Shown here: positions 31,545 through 41,386 of the stretch, in pieces
How the letters are laid out: each line of letters opens with the position of its first letter
Position numbering within the stretch: the stretch's first letter is position 1
DNA from: Tritrichomonas musculus
Lineage: Eukaryota > Parabasalia > Tritrichomonadida > Tritrichomonadidae
DNA length: 64,000 bases
Reading direction: 5' to 3'
NCBI GenBank assembly: GCA_039105265.1
Contig: JAPFFF010000004.1
Location: forward strand, 558,001-622,000
The notes under the pieces: model-generated
Told to the model about the DNA's origin: nothing
Seen by the model: only the letters and a program-made list of their open reading frames with translations
The model's database searches: none
Translations under genes and position numbers: made by a program

Positions 31545-33866
31545 ATGTCTTTTTGGACAGCTGAAGTACTCTCAAAGTTAAGATTTGATTCAAATAAGGA
31601 GTTACATGAATATATGAACATAGAAGCATTCAGGTCAGGTTTTACTTTGTGTTCTCGAAGAGCACATATAGATCCATATGGTATGTTTTATTGCAGTAAA
31701 GCAGGGAGCTCTGATAAGAGTACCAATAAATGCAATTGCTCTTTTTCATTTACGACTGCTCCTATTTTCAAGTTCGGGAAAATGCAAATTGCAATCAAAA
31801 TAGATAATACTTTAAATCTTCAGCATTCAAATCACGCTCCGGACCCTCAAGAATATGTTCATCGCCTCTTACCAGATGATACTCTTTGCCAAATCCAAAA
31901 GCTTCATGAATCAGGCCTTACTCCAACACAGATCCAGACATATTTGCTGAAAACAAAACAACCTTTCATTTCAACTTTACAAATTCAAAACATTGTATCT
32001 AAAGAATTTGTGAAAACTTTTACAGCTGAATCAGAAAATCTAATCCATTATATGAAGAGTAATGGTGGAATTGTTGAAGAACTTAATCTCCAGTCAAATG
32101 ATGAAATTATTCGGTTTGCTGTGTTGACTTTTCATCTGGACGAATTGAAAAATTTGAGAGATTATGGAGATGTTTTATTCATTGACGGGACTTATGCTTC
32201 GCTAGCATCAAAATGGGAAGTGTTTCCACTAACAGCGATTACAAATGATGGAACTATATGCTCTTGTGGCATAATGTATACTGCTTCTGCAAATGAAGAG
32301 GTGCTACTTTGGATGTTAAACAAAATTTCAATGTTTCCTGATTTTCTCACAAATATTCGTGCCATAATCACTGATGAGGATCACGCATTCATTAGTGCCT
32401 TTAAATCTTGGATAGAAACCATTAAACAATCAACATCAAATCAGATCAATGTAAATCATATTTTATGTGCACTTCACAAATCTCGTAATTTTGCCAAGAA
32501 GTTGTTAAAGTATGGTCTCAGTAAAGCGCAAAGAGAAATAGCCAAAAACCTTTTTAAAATTATTTGTTATCATCCAAACAAAGCATATGTGGACGAAGCT
32601 ATTCAAAAATTAAGTAGTTTTGGCCCAAGGTTGAATCATTACTTAGCGAAACATGTTTTACCATATATTAATAACTTTGCAAAAGCATATATATCTCATA
32701 TTGATTGTCATGGTTACAATACAACTTCTCCCAGCGAAAGCATGAACAACCTGATCAAGAGATCTTTACGGAAACAAGATATAACTCTAATAGAAAGCCG
32801 AATGCATTTTGATCAAAATTTGATTAATCATAAGATTAATTCAACAATTCAAATAAATTCAAAACGTAGACCTAATCTATTTGAAGGATCATTTGCTGTA
32901 TCACCAAGAATACTAGAAAAAATTGAAGTTCAATTAAAGATCTCAAGTAATATTGAAATTCTCCAGCAAAGTGAAAATGTGTTTTTGGCTAGGCATAAAG
33001 CACATCAATCAATTATTTACAAAATTGAGAACGGACAATGCTCATGTAATCTACAAACATTTGCAGGATATCCTTGCGCTCATATATTACAACTATTTTT
33101 TCAGTTAAAGCTTGAATTTCCTATTTTTTTAATCTCAAAAAGGTGGGTTAATCCGCAATTTCTCCAGTGCAATTCATGTACAGAAAACAATCTTATTTTC
33201 AACGAGAATGAAGAAAATGTGGAAATCTTCGGTGAAGTTTATCATGATGATACATGTTCCAATGAAACCAATGAAGAAGAGATGATTTTTACTGAAGAGG
33301 ACGTTGATGAAATGACTTTGGATGATATTACTACTGAAAACATTTCTGTTAATGAAGTAAATGATACACTCCCAGAAACCAAAACTGAACGTTATTTAAA
33401 ATTATTACACAAAGGCAAAGAGTTAGCTAAATTGGGATCAAATGATGGAGCTATATTTCAAAGATTAATAAATTTAATTCAAACTGAAATTAATTCAATA
33501 CTTAATATACCTAATGACGCATTTCAAAATGATAATTTCAGTTTTATTGAAGAAAATAAGTCATTACCTGTTCATGATGCAGTTGCCAAACCAAAAGGAG
33601 CTCCTAAAAGAGGTAAGAAAACGCAGTCAAAAAATCTTGTTGATCATAATGCACAACCATCTTGTGAAATTTGCACTGGTCATCATAATACTATTGATTG
33701 TCAGTTTTATGAAGAAATGAATATGCTAGTAGAAAAAAACAAAAAGGCATATATTAATGATCAAGGAAGAAGATGTTCTTTATGTTTGGGAATTGGACAT
33801 CAAAATAGGACATGTCCTCTTAGAATCAAAGCAAAAGAATACTATCAACAAAAGTCATTTATTTAA
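31545..33866 (+). CDS. MULE (Mutator-like) transposase, FAR1/FHY3-like architecture
   Basis: 773 residues in one intact frame. Domains in order: an N-terminal FAR1/WRKY-GCM1-like zinc region (LCSRRAHIDPYGMFYCSKAG with CNCSF and H/N ligands, about 35-100); the MULE DDE core with FIDGTYASL (first Asp, near 214), ITDEDHAF (second Asp, near 277) and TTSPSESMNNLIKRS (catalytic Glu, near 395); a SWIM zinc finger CSCNLQTFAGYPCAHILQ near 495-515; an acidic linker; and two C-terminal CCHC knuckles, CEICTGHHNTIDC and CSLCLGIGHQNRTC. A cut-and-paste transposase is expected. I found no terminal inverted repeats around it. Intact coding and an initiator-like TTATCATTATC before the ATG suggest it could be active or domesticated. 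Confidence 0.93.
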   Translation: MSFWTAEVLSKLRFDSNKELHEYMNIEAFRSGFTLCSRRAHIDPYGMFYCSKAGSSDKSTNKCNCSFSFTTAPIFKFGKMQIAIKIDNTLNLQHSNHAPDPQEYVHRLLPDDTLCQIQKLHESGLTPTQIQTYLLKTKQPFISTLQIQNIVSKEFVKTFTAESENLIHYMKSNGGIVEELNLQSNDEIIRFAVLTFHLDELKNLRDYGDVLFIDGTYASLASKWEVFPLTAITNDGTICSCGIMYTASANEEVLLWMLNKISMFPDFLTNIRAIITDEDHAFISAFKSWIETIKQSTSNQINVNHILCALHKSRNFAKKLLKYGLSKAQREIAKNLFKIICYHPNKAYVDEAIQKLSSFGPRLNHYLAKHVLPYINNFAKAYISHIDCHGYNTTSPSESMNNLIKRSLRKQDITLIESRMHFDQNLINHKINSTIQINSKRRPNLFEGSFAVSPRILEKIEVQLKISSNIEILQQSENVFLARHKAHQSIIYKIENGQCSCNLQTFAGYPCAHILQLFFQLKLEFPIFLISKRWVNPQFLQCNSCTENNLIFNENEENVEIFGEVYHDDTCSNETNEEEMIFTEEDVDEMTLDDITTENISVNEVNDTLPETKTERYLKLLHKGKELAKLGSNDGAIFQRLINLIQTEINSILNIPNDAFQNDNFSFIEENKSLPVHDAVAKPKGAPKRGKKTQSKNLVDHNAQPSCEICTGHHNTIDCQFYEEMNMLVEKNKKAYINDQGRRCSLCLGIGHQNRTCPLRIKAKEYYQQKSFI

Positions 33867-34763
33867 CAATTTTAAAGAAATAAACAATTATAAAATATTT
33901 TAGAATTACACTTTATATGATTTTCACTGAGATATGCTTTTTTCTTTTAAAACCTATAATTATCAATTTTAAATTCAGTGGTTTACAAAACAATTTCAAT
34001 GTTATTTATCAAAAATATAATCCTTAATGCCTTCTTTGAGTTTTTGAAGGGAATAAAGATTACTAAATATTTTTAAACATATTTATTCTTTTGATTTAAT
34101 ATTTAAGTATAAATTCCAGGAATGAAAGAAATGTAAAATGATATCATGTTTAAAAATTGAAAGAAATGTTGAAAGATTTATTAGAAAAAATGAATAACTT
34201 GACTGACTTTGTTTTTTTGTTTTTATAGTATTTTTTTATAAAGATATTGAATTCTAATTTACATCAGCTACCTAACATATCTATTGGATTAAAGCCAATA
34301 ATTTCTTCTTTTTAATAAACCAATCCACAAGCAAATTATAATAAATATTTGATATTCAACTCTTCCACCAATACTAAAAAAGTTGATCATAAAGATTACG
34401 GAATGTTTTAAAACATATGCACTTATCACATGGATATAGACCTTTTATAATGAAATTCAGCACCTACTCTTTTTTTCAAACTCATTCAGAAGAAGTTCGC
34501 ACAAAACTCCATGCCTACCGCATACTCATATGCTACCACTTACTGCACATCAGAGATTATAGGATATATGTTTTAGCACTAAATCATCAATTTCATGAGC
34601 ATTCACTTAGAATTGAAGTTTAAATACCAACTCATTGGCCAGTTAATAGCTCATGTGAACCAAAAATTTGTTGCCTGCCATTCTATGTCATGCCCTTTAT
34701 TTTATTTGCAGCAAATTATTTAACGAGTCTAATACACTTATATTATTCAAATATTAAATCATG
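33867..34763. other. A+T-rich spacer between the MULE gene and the Polinton
   Basis: About 900 bases. A 68-codon frame at 34417-34623 has a His/Tyr-rich composition with no initiator, and I did not call it. No inverted partner of any upstream sequence was noticed that could mark the MULE's right end. Confidence 0.4.
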
Positions 34764-34768
34764 AGGTT
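34764..34768 (+). repeat. left target-site duplication of the Polinton (AGGTT)
   Basis: AGGTT directly precedes the left terminus AGTAGTATATAC and is repeated directly after the right terminus GTATATACTACT at 57953-57957. Five bases match exactly; the family usually makes 5-6. Confidence 0.8.
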
Positions 34769-35240
34769 AGTAGTATATACGAGTCGGTTTCCGTTGGGGC
34801 CACGCTACGCTTAAGCCCACACGTCAACACGAACTCGTGATAAAAATAAAAAATAAAAATGATAAAAATAAAAAAAAAAAAAAAAAAATAAAAAAAAATT
34901 TTTCTTCAACTTGTTTTTTTCTTGAAGTACTACTAGGGACCTAAACAACTACCTCGGGTCCCCACTACTACTAGGGACCTAAACAACTACCTCGGGTCCC
35001 CACTACTTGTTTTTTTTTTTTCTTGAAGTACTACTAGGGACCTAAACAACTACCTCGGGTCCCCACTACTTGTTTTTTCTTGAAGTACTACTAGGGACCT
35101 AAACAACTACCTCGGGTCCCCACTACTACTAGGGACCTAAACAACTACCTCGGGTCCCCACTGCTTGTTTTTTCTTGAAGTACTACTAGGGACCTAAACA
35201 ACTACCTCGGGTCCCCACTACTTGTTTTTTCTTGAAGTAC
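34769..35240 (+). repeat. left terminal inverted repeat with hairpin minisatellite
   Basis: A unique terminus of about 75 bases, rich in G+C (CGAGTCGGTTTCCGTTGGGG onward to CACGAACTCGTGAT), is followed by an A/AT spacer. About six copies of a unit containing TACTACTAGGGACC and CCTCGGGTCCCCACTAC follow, separated by ACTTGTTTTTTCTTGAAG. Within each unit GGGACC pairs with GGTCCC about 17 bases later. The arm ends close to the stop of the 1796-residue gene. Confidence 0.9.
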
Positions 35241-35267
35241 TACTACTGAAACGGCACAGGTACCTCC

Positions 35268-38200
35268 TTATAATGAATGTATCTCATTCTTAGTGTTATC
35301 TTCAAGTAAGATACCATTTGATGTAAAGAATGTCGAATTAATCGCTATGAAATTAGCAGTTGAATTGACCATTAAATTGCTACTACTTAATGGAAATTCA
35401 ATATTGTTTAACCAAATCTTAGTTGGTTCACATTGATATTCACTCGTAGGTGAATTTTTAACATTGTATGATATATTGATTTTGATTTCTTTAACACTGG
35501 TAACATTATCTTTGGTTTCATTATAATTCAAATAGAGGGTTGCCTCATATGCATCAAATGGTTGTTCGAATTGGTAACGAATGCTAGTACTATTTGGTAC
35601 GCTGAATGTATACTTAATTCGCGTTAATCTATTCGCTAATGCAGTTAACCTAGCTTCCATTGCTGCTATAGTATCCTTTAATGTTGCATTCTCTCTCTCT
35701 AAATTTGATATTTTGCTATTTATTGTTACGATACTAGCAACATGTTCACCTACTAGAATAGCTAAATCTTGATGAGCTTTAGATGTATTATCTATTTTTG
35801 TTTTTACTTCCTCAAGCTCACTTTTTAATGCATACTCCTTTAGTACATCATTAACCTCATCAACTGTGGGGTATTCATTCATAATAGTAGCTATTGATTC
35901 ATTATTGTCGTGGGATATCTTTTCAAGTGAGTCTACCTTGTTGTTAAGTGCATCTATATCACATGTATATGCTATATCCTTAACCTCAAATGACATTCTC
36001 CTAACAGCACTATTTTCTTTAATGGCTATACCAGTAACTCTTACTTGCTGTGGGTTGGCTATAACTATTGTCTTGCCATTTAAGGTGCATGTTGGGAAGT
36101 AATCACTGCCCTCATATTGACTTATAGTACCACCTGCAATAGTAATAGTTATTATACACTCCTCATAGTCGATGTCATTAAACTCACTAACCTTCATAAC
36201 CATTAGCCTTGCCTTAATAGTACCATCTGTAATAACATCTTCAGCTTCAAGGTGTACTTCCTTATTAACAATATTACCTACTATATCAATAGTATCATCT
36301 CTTACTAAATCATTCTTATCAACATAGTTATTATTTTCTACTTCCTCATTAACCTCATTTATTTTATCAGCTAATAGCCTAAATGCAGGTTTTAATGATT
36401 CCCTGAAGTGGTTGCATAAATCAATAGCATCTCGATATGTTGTTATCGTCTTTGAAATGTCTTCAGTTTCATCAGTATATTCAACTACTACCTTTTCTGC
36501 ATCACACCAATCAATAATAGGTGTTAAATCAGTTGTAGTTGACCTTCCTATTTTTAATGGAGGTAGGTTGCTTCCATCACCTAGATGATACAAAGCTTGT
36601 TCACCTTGTGATACACCTTCAATAGCAGAATCCACACCAGCCTTTGTAAATGTGAACCCTGTTCGAAATAATGTAAGACCAACATTAGCTATACTACCTG
36701 CAGTTCCTATAACTCCAAATGCTAGTGCTACATTTGATACTATTCTAACCTGGTCTATGTCTTCTTGTAAATGTTTAGTAATCCTTTTAGTCTCTCCCAT
36801 TTCTGCATTTAACACATTTACTTTCGAGGTTATGTCCTTAACATCATAACTAACTACATCAAAATTATTGGTTAACATATTTAAATCACTCCTCATGGTA
36901 GTAATATTATCAGCTGTTATAATCTTTGAACTAGTAATATTATAGTCTGTATATAAGGTAGTAGCTGCATTAGGATTTGGTGTTATTTCATAAAACTGTT
37001 GGTCTATTATGTACTTAAATGCATTAGTTGATGAATCCCAATTAATCTCATCAATCGGGTCTGTATAATCCTTCCTCAAATATAATTTTATGTCTCTGGT
37101 TTCACCAACATCTAAGCAAAAGCCCCAATCATAGCTAATTGTCTCAATAGTATCAAGAACAGGTATAACATCAACAAATACCTCTCCATTCTTTTGTGCA
37201 TGGAACCCATCAGGTTTGAATGATAACCTTGTTGCTGTAGAAGACTCACCTACATATATATCTAAATATATCTTTTCAACCAAATCAGTTCTAATTCCTT
37301 CAGTACTATCCATCGATATGTATAGAAGAACAGTGCCATAATAACCAGGATGTAATGAGTTTGATAAGCCATCAGTTAGGTGGTTCTCATATGCACATGT
37401 CATATTCCATTCACTACCATCTTTAATAGTTCCATCTTTCATTTCTAGTTTAAATTCATTTTTGTAGTTCTTTAATAGTGAATGCATTAAACCATTTCCT
37501 TCATTAGTAATTATTGCTTCATGCATGTCTGTTTGTTTGACTGTTATCCAACAACCATAACAACTATTGGCTTTCTTAGTAGGTCGAATATTCCATTTAT
37601 TAATGACTTTCCCATTAAGATGACCTTTCGCATTATCTCCTGACCAATACCCCTTATTCTCACGACTTTTATCAGTATTCCATTGTAGGTTCCATGTATT
37701 GCCAAAACAATGTTCCTTGAAGACAAAGTTTAATTTATCAGGTATTTCATAGTTATCAGGTACTTCATATACCATCTTATAATATTCGTCCTCTCCTATT
37801 TTTTCTTCTGTGATGATAGATGGTTTATAAAAGTAGTGAACATCGCTTTTATGGAGTTTTAATGCATTTTCAGCTTCAATGATAGAACATTTTATTGCCT
37901 TATCTGTTTTTAATGCCGTCGGTTCATATTCATTCATAATACTTAGTTCTCCATTTAGATATAAAGTATAAGGGTGAAAAGGTAGACTTTTGTCGAATGC
38001 TATATAATACCTATCATCTGTTGATGAGTTATCATTGATGGTACAATAATCATTCTCTTTATTGTAGGTAATAACTGGACAAACTATTTTACCATTTCTG
38101 GATGTTATATAGAACTCTTTTATGTACCGACCTCTTTCATCATATATTACATTCTTTCTTAATACTATCTTGAAGATAGGCTTATTCGAATTTAAAAAGG

Positions 38201-40658
38201 CTTGTTTTTGTAAATCGGGTACAAAGATGCCTAATAGGTTGTATGCAACATCATTAATAGTATTAGATAAAGAGTATACATCCTTATTAGTAATAACAAA
38301 TTCAGGTATACCATTTTCTATAGTAAAATCAGAGTCTACAGGTGAGGTACCTCCACTTGGAATAGAATCACATATTATTTTTCCATTTACTTCTAAATCA
38401 CCCTTTATAATATATTTACCAAGTACTGGTTTAACTGGGTCTAATGATGGAGTATCTTTCGATATTTGAACACCATAACATTTTAATACATCCTCGAATT
38501 TATCAAACCCTTTGACAAAGTCAGGTATTGCTACTGCGGAAGAGTTATCTGTTTTGGCTTCTTTCGTATTTTCGATTGATAACGCCATTGGAGATGGGTC
38601 ATCTTTTGGTTCCCAAACCCATTGCCTTTTATCTTCATTCCAAACTATTTCTCCAAAAACCTGAACAAAACTATTTCTTGCACGTACAAGAGCATTTACT
38701 GCTGGGGTGTTTTGTGTTCGCCATCTATCTATCCATTCCAAATGTTGTGATAAAATAACCCATTCTTCATGTGTCATATCCCATATTAAATTGTCAGGAG
38801 CATCTAATAATTCATCATGAATCCAATCATCATCTTGGAAGTCATATCCATGTTCTTGCCATTCCTCATCTACAATATTCCAAGCTACATATTGACCTAA
38901 TTCTGCATGATATTCTCTATTACGGTATAACATTTCATTTGTTGGCATATGTAGATATGAATTCTCTTCTGGAAAGAACACCCATTCTTCATATCTATCA
39001 CTATACCTGAGATGTCCTCTATGGTCATTTTCAAAGATTGGTATTAATACATCTACTATTGCTTCACTAGCTCCTTCTCTCCAACCTTCCTCGAAAGGAT
39101 AATAAATATTTAACATAACCCATTCATCATGAACAACATCCCACATGTAATTTTGAGGTACAGGAGCATTCCTATTTCGTCTCCATCCTGCAGGTCTATC
39201 CAAGTTATCATCTCTTTCTCGCCATTCCTCATAGATGATGTCCCAAACATAATTACTATCTTGATTATATAGACCGTTCGAACGGTCGCCAATTGGTCTA
39301 AAAACTGGTATTTGTTGTTCTTGGTCTTGTTGTTCCATAGCTTGTTTTGCTATATCAGGTATTGCATCCTCATACATAACAACATCAAGCATAGCATCTT
39401 GAAATGACTGTACTTGTTCACCAAGATTCAATCTATTTATATTCTCATCAATATCACCTAAATGTTCTTCAAGATGTCGATTTTGATTTCTTAGGTAGTT
39501 CGTCAATTCATCAATCTCATCTTGCGGGATACCTATGCCACCTCCTCCTTCCTCCTCTTCATGATTGCAATCACAGGATTTTATCTGCGATACTTGTCCT
39601 ATCAAATCATTAATTACAATCATGAGTACTTCGATATTTCGTTGAACGTCATTTAAGTGGTCATTTAAGGTGACTGACATTTGAGTACCATCAATATGAG
39701 TAATGGTAATTTTATTATCTGGAGCTTTGGATAGTCGAAATAATTTTAAGGCTTTTGAGATACCTAAACCTAATACACTCGAAAACAGCAAATATTGAAG
39801 TATTTGAGGAGTGTGTTTGTAATTTTCTAAGTAGTATCTTGTATATATATCAAGGAATTCACATGGGCTACTTACTTCAATAATTTGGTCTGCCTCAACC
39901 AAGTCTGTACACCCTTTGTATCTATATCCTATTCTTTGTACTGACAATTTATCTAGATTCCAATGGTATTGAGATATCCTAGATACGAAATTTTTAAAGT
40001 TAGATTCATTAAAAGCCTCATATAAGAATCTCTTTGTTGTCATGTTAGTTCTTTCATTCTTTATGACATTTATCAATAAATCTCCCAGGTTCGAATAACC
40101 AAACTCAGCTAAAAATGGGTCAGGCTCTGGTGTTGGAAGTGGTACAGGGTCTTGAAGATATCGAATAACCTTTGTTTGTCCTAGTTGTTCATCTGTTGAT
40201 ATTTGTTCATATCCATCAACAGCACACATCAATTCGGTATACATCTCATGAATAGCCTCACATGTATTAGATTCTTCTTCAATAAATTCATTTAAGGTAT
40301 TTACGCAAAGTTCATCTTTTATCAACTCCTTATATGACTCTGCTTTTTCAGGTAGTGAGCCTTCTAATAGAGGTGTCTTTTCAGGTCCTTTAAATACATA
40401 TTTTAAATAATTGGCAAATTTGTGTGTAATAGGTACATTGCCGAAACCATCAAGCTTTCCTCCATTTTCGATATAACCTTTGACTACTCTTTCATCTACT
40501 TCAGCCTTGTTATATAAACAACTAAACGTAGGATAATCATCTGGGTCCTCATTTCTTATAATATCAATATTACCTTCATCATTAACACTTATCTCAACAT
40601 CCTTGTCTTTGAGCTTCTCTGCTTCATTTGATTGCAAAGAATAAAGTTTAATTGACAT
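35268..40658 (-). CDS. giant Polinton protein (1796 residues), possible attachment/fibre protein
   Basis: The largest gene of the element, starting at ATG 40658 (MSIKLYSLQSNEAEKLKDKD). Residues about 468-682 carry at least five Trp repeats of the form NYVWDIIYEEW, NYMWDVVHDEW, YVAWNIVDEEW, NLIWDMTHEEW and EIVWNEDKRQW. A segment near 770 (GDLEVNGKIICDSI) looks like a beta-helical fibre element. A hydrophobic stretch near 1293-1325 (ALAFGVIGTAGSIANVGLTL) could insert in a membrane. Coiled-coil segments and a beta-rich C-terminal domain follow. Order and composition suggest an elongated, multidomain virion or host-contact protein. I know no named family, so the function is inference only. Confidence 0.8.
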   Translation of the reverse strand: MSIKLYSLQSNEAEKLKDKDVEISVNDEGNIDIIRNEDPDDYPTFSCLYNKAEVDERVVKGYIENGGKLDGFGNVPITHKFANYLKYVFKGPEKTPLLEGSLPEKAESYKELIKDELCVNTLNEFIEEESNTCEAIHEMYTELMCAVDGYEQISTDEQLGQTKVIRYLQDPVPLPTPEPDPFLAEFGYSNLGDLLINVIKNERTNMTTKRFLYEAFNESNFKNFVSRISQYHWNLDKLSVQRIGYRYKGCTDLVEADQIIEVSSPCEFLDIYTRYYLENYKHTPQILQYLLFSSVLGLGISKALKLFRLSKAPDNKITITHIDGTQMSVTLNDHLNDVQRNIEVLMIVINDLIGQVSQIKSCDCNHEEEEGGGGIGIPQDEIDELTNYLRNQNRHLEEHLGDIDENINRLNLGEQVQSFQDAMLDVVMYEDAIPDIAKQAMEQQDQEQQIPVFRPIGDRSNGLYNQDSNYVWDIIYEEWRERDDNLDRPAGWRRNRNAPVPQNYMWDVVHDEWVMLNIYYPFEEGWREGASEAIVDVLIPIFENDHRGHLRYSDRYEEWVFFPEENSYLHMPTNEMLYRNREYHAELGQYVAWNIVDEEWQEHGYDFQDDDWIHDELLDAPDNLIWDMTHEEWVILSQHLEWIDRWRTQNTPAVNALVRARNSFVQVFGEIVWNEDKRQWVWEPKDDPSPMALSIENTKEAKTDNSSAVAIPDFVKGFDKFEDVLKCYGVQISKDTPSLDPVKPVLGKYIIKGDLEVNGKIICDSIPSGGTSPVDSDFTIENGIPEFVITNKDVYSLSNTINDVAYNLLGIFVPDLQKQAFLNSNKPIFKIVLRKNVIYDERGRYIKEFYITSRNGKIVCPVITYNKENDYCTINDNSSTDDRYYIAFDKSLPFHPYTLYLNGELSIMNEYEPTALKTDKAIKCSIIEAENALKLHKSDVHYFYKPSIITEEKIGEDEYYKMVYEVPDNYEIPDKLNFVFKEHCFGNTWNLQWNTDKSRENKGYWSGDNAKGHLNGKVINKWNIRPTKKANSCYGCWITVKQTDMHEAIITNEGNGLMHSLLKNYKNEFKLEMKDGTIKDGSEWNMTCAYENHLTDGLSNSLHPGYYGTVLLYISMDSTEGIRTDLVEKIYLDIYVGESSTATRLSFKPDGFHAQKNGEVFVDVIPVLDTIETISYDWGFCLDVGETRDIKLYLRKDYTDPIDEINWDSSTNAFKYIIDQQFYEITPNPNAATTLYTDYNITSSKIITADNITTMRSDLNMLTNNFDVVSYDVKDITSKVNVLNAEMGETKRITKHLQEDIDQVRIVSNVALAFGVIGTAGSIANVGLTLFRTGFTFTKAGVDSAIEGVSQGEQALYHLGDGSNLPPLKIGRSTTTDLTPIIDWCDAEKVVVEYTDETEDISKTITTYRDAIDLCNHFRESLKPAFRLLADKINEVNEEVENNNYVDKNDLVRDDTIDIVGNIVNKEVHLEAEDVITDGTIKARLMVMKVSEFNDIDYEECIITITIAGGTISQYEGSDYFPTCTLNGKTIVIANPQQVRVTGIAIKENSAVRRMSFEVKDIAYTCDIDALNNKVDSLEKISHDNNESIATIMNEYPTVDEVNDVLKEYALKSELEEVKTKIDNTSKAHQDLAILVGEHVASIVTINSKISNLERENATLKDTIAAMEARLTALANRLTRIKYTFSVPNSTSIRYQFEQPFDAYEATLYLNYNETKDNVTSVKEIKINISYNVKNSPTSEYQCEPTKIWLNNIEFPLSSSNLMVNSTANFIAINSTFFTSNGILLEDNTKNEIHSL

Positions 40659-40675
40659 TTTTTGGATATAATAAA

Positions 40676-41386
40676 ATGTTAGTATCAGTACAAAGTACAA
40701 ATGCTGATGAATATAATAAGGTATCTATCAATTTGGATATACCTTGGAAGTGTAAATATGTCAAGTATTATGTATCTTCAATTAGTACCTTGAGTAATAT
40801 TCTGTTAACCAATGGTGATGATTATATTGAAATGTCAAGTGATTCAATACCTATTAAAGCCTATTTTCGAACTCCTAAATTTTCCTATACTATCAAAGAA
40901 TTACAATCGGTATTAAATTTAATGTCTTGGTTTCAATGGGAGTATAAACAAGAAACAAGAACATTTCAATTAAAAACCACAATGAAGACTACCATTACGT
41001 CTTTAACTCATCGAGCTGCATTAGTAACTGGTCTTTATAATACTCCATTGCCTTTAGAGTTGCCTGCTAATACAACCTATATAATAAAAGATATACCAAT
41101 ATTAAATCATACTAAGTTGTATTTAGTATCATTACAAGGTAATGCCATATACTCCAATATAGGTGAACAACAATATACACCATCAGTTATTGGTAGTATA
41201 AATACCTTCACCTTAGATAATAAACCACTTATATATGATTTCGAAACTGAAAGTAAACCATTAAAAATAAAAACATATACAGATTCATTAAAATTTTTAG
41301 AATTAAGTTTAGTAGATTTCCAATACCAGCCGATATTGTTAAAAAGTCCTTTGTTCATAACTATCAAAATTAAACCATCTACGTAA
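40676..41386 (+). CDS. Polinton beta-rich orphan protein (236 residues)
   Basis: Starts at ATG 40676 (MLVSVQSTNADEYNK), only 17 bases from the divergent start of the giant gene, so the two must share a promoter region. The chain is rich in alternating hydrophobic strands (VKYYVSSISTLSNILL, TFQLKTTMKTTITSL, LKFLELSLVDFQYQPILL) and has no cysteine-rich or catalytic motif. A jelly-roll or fibre-knob-like beta sandwich is plausible, and pairing with the giant protein is suggested by position. Its 3' end overlaps the polymerase gene's end by 8 bases. Confidence 0.8.
   Translation: MLVSVQSTNADEYNKVSINLDIPWKCKYVKYYVSSISTLSNILLTNGDDYIEMSSDSIPIKAYFRTPKFSYTIKELQSVLNLMSWFQWEYKQETRTFQLKTTMKTTITSLTHRAALVTGLYNTPLPLELPANTTYIIKDIPILNHTKLYLVSLQGNAIYSNIGEQQYTPSVIGSINTFTLDNKPLIYDFETESKPLKIKTYTDSLKFLELSLVDFQYQPILLKSPLFITIKIKPST

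Noticed and set aside
31545-33866. Reading the CCHC knuckles as a retrotransposon Gag
   Set aside because: The same frame carries a complete MULE DDE core and SWIM finger, and there is no reverse transcriptase or long terminal repeat nearby.
34417-34623. 68-codon frame before the Polinton
   Set aside because: No initiator, odd His/Tyr composition, no recognisable motif.
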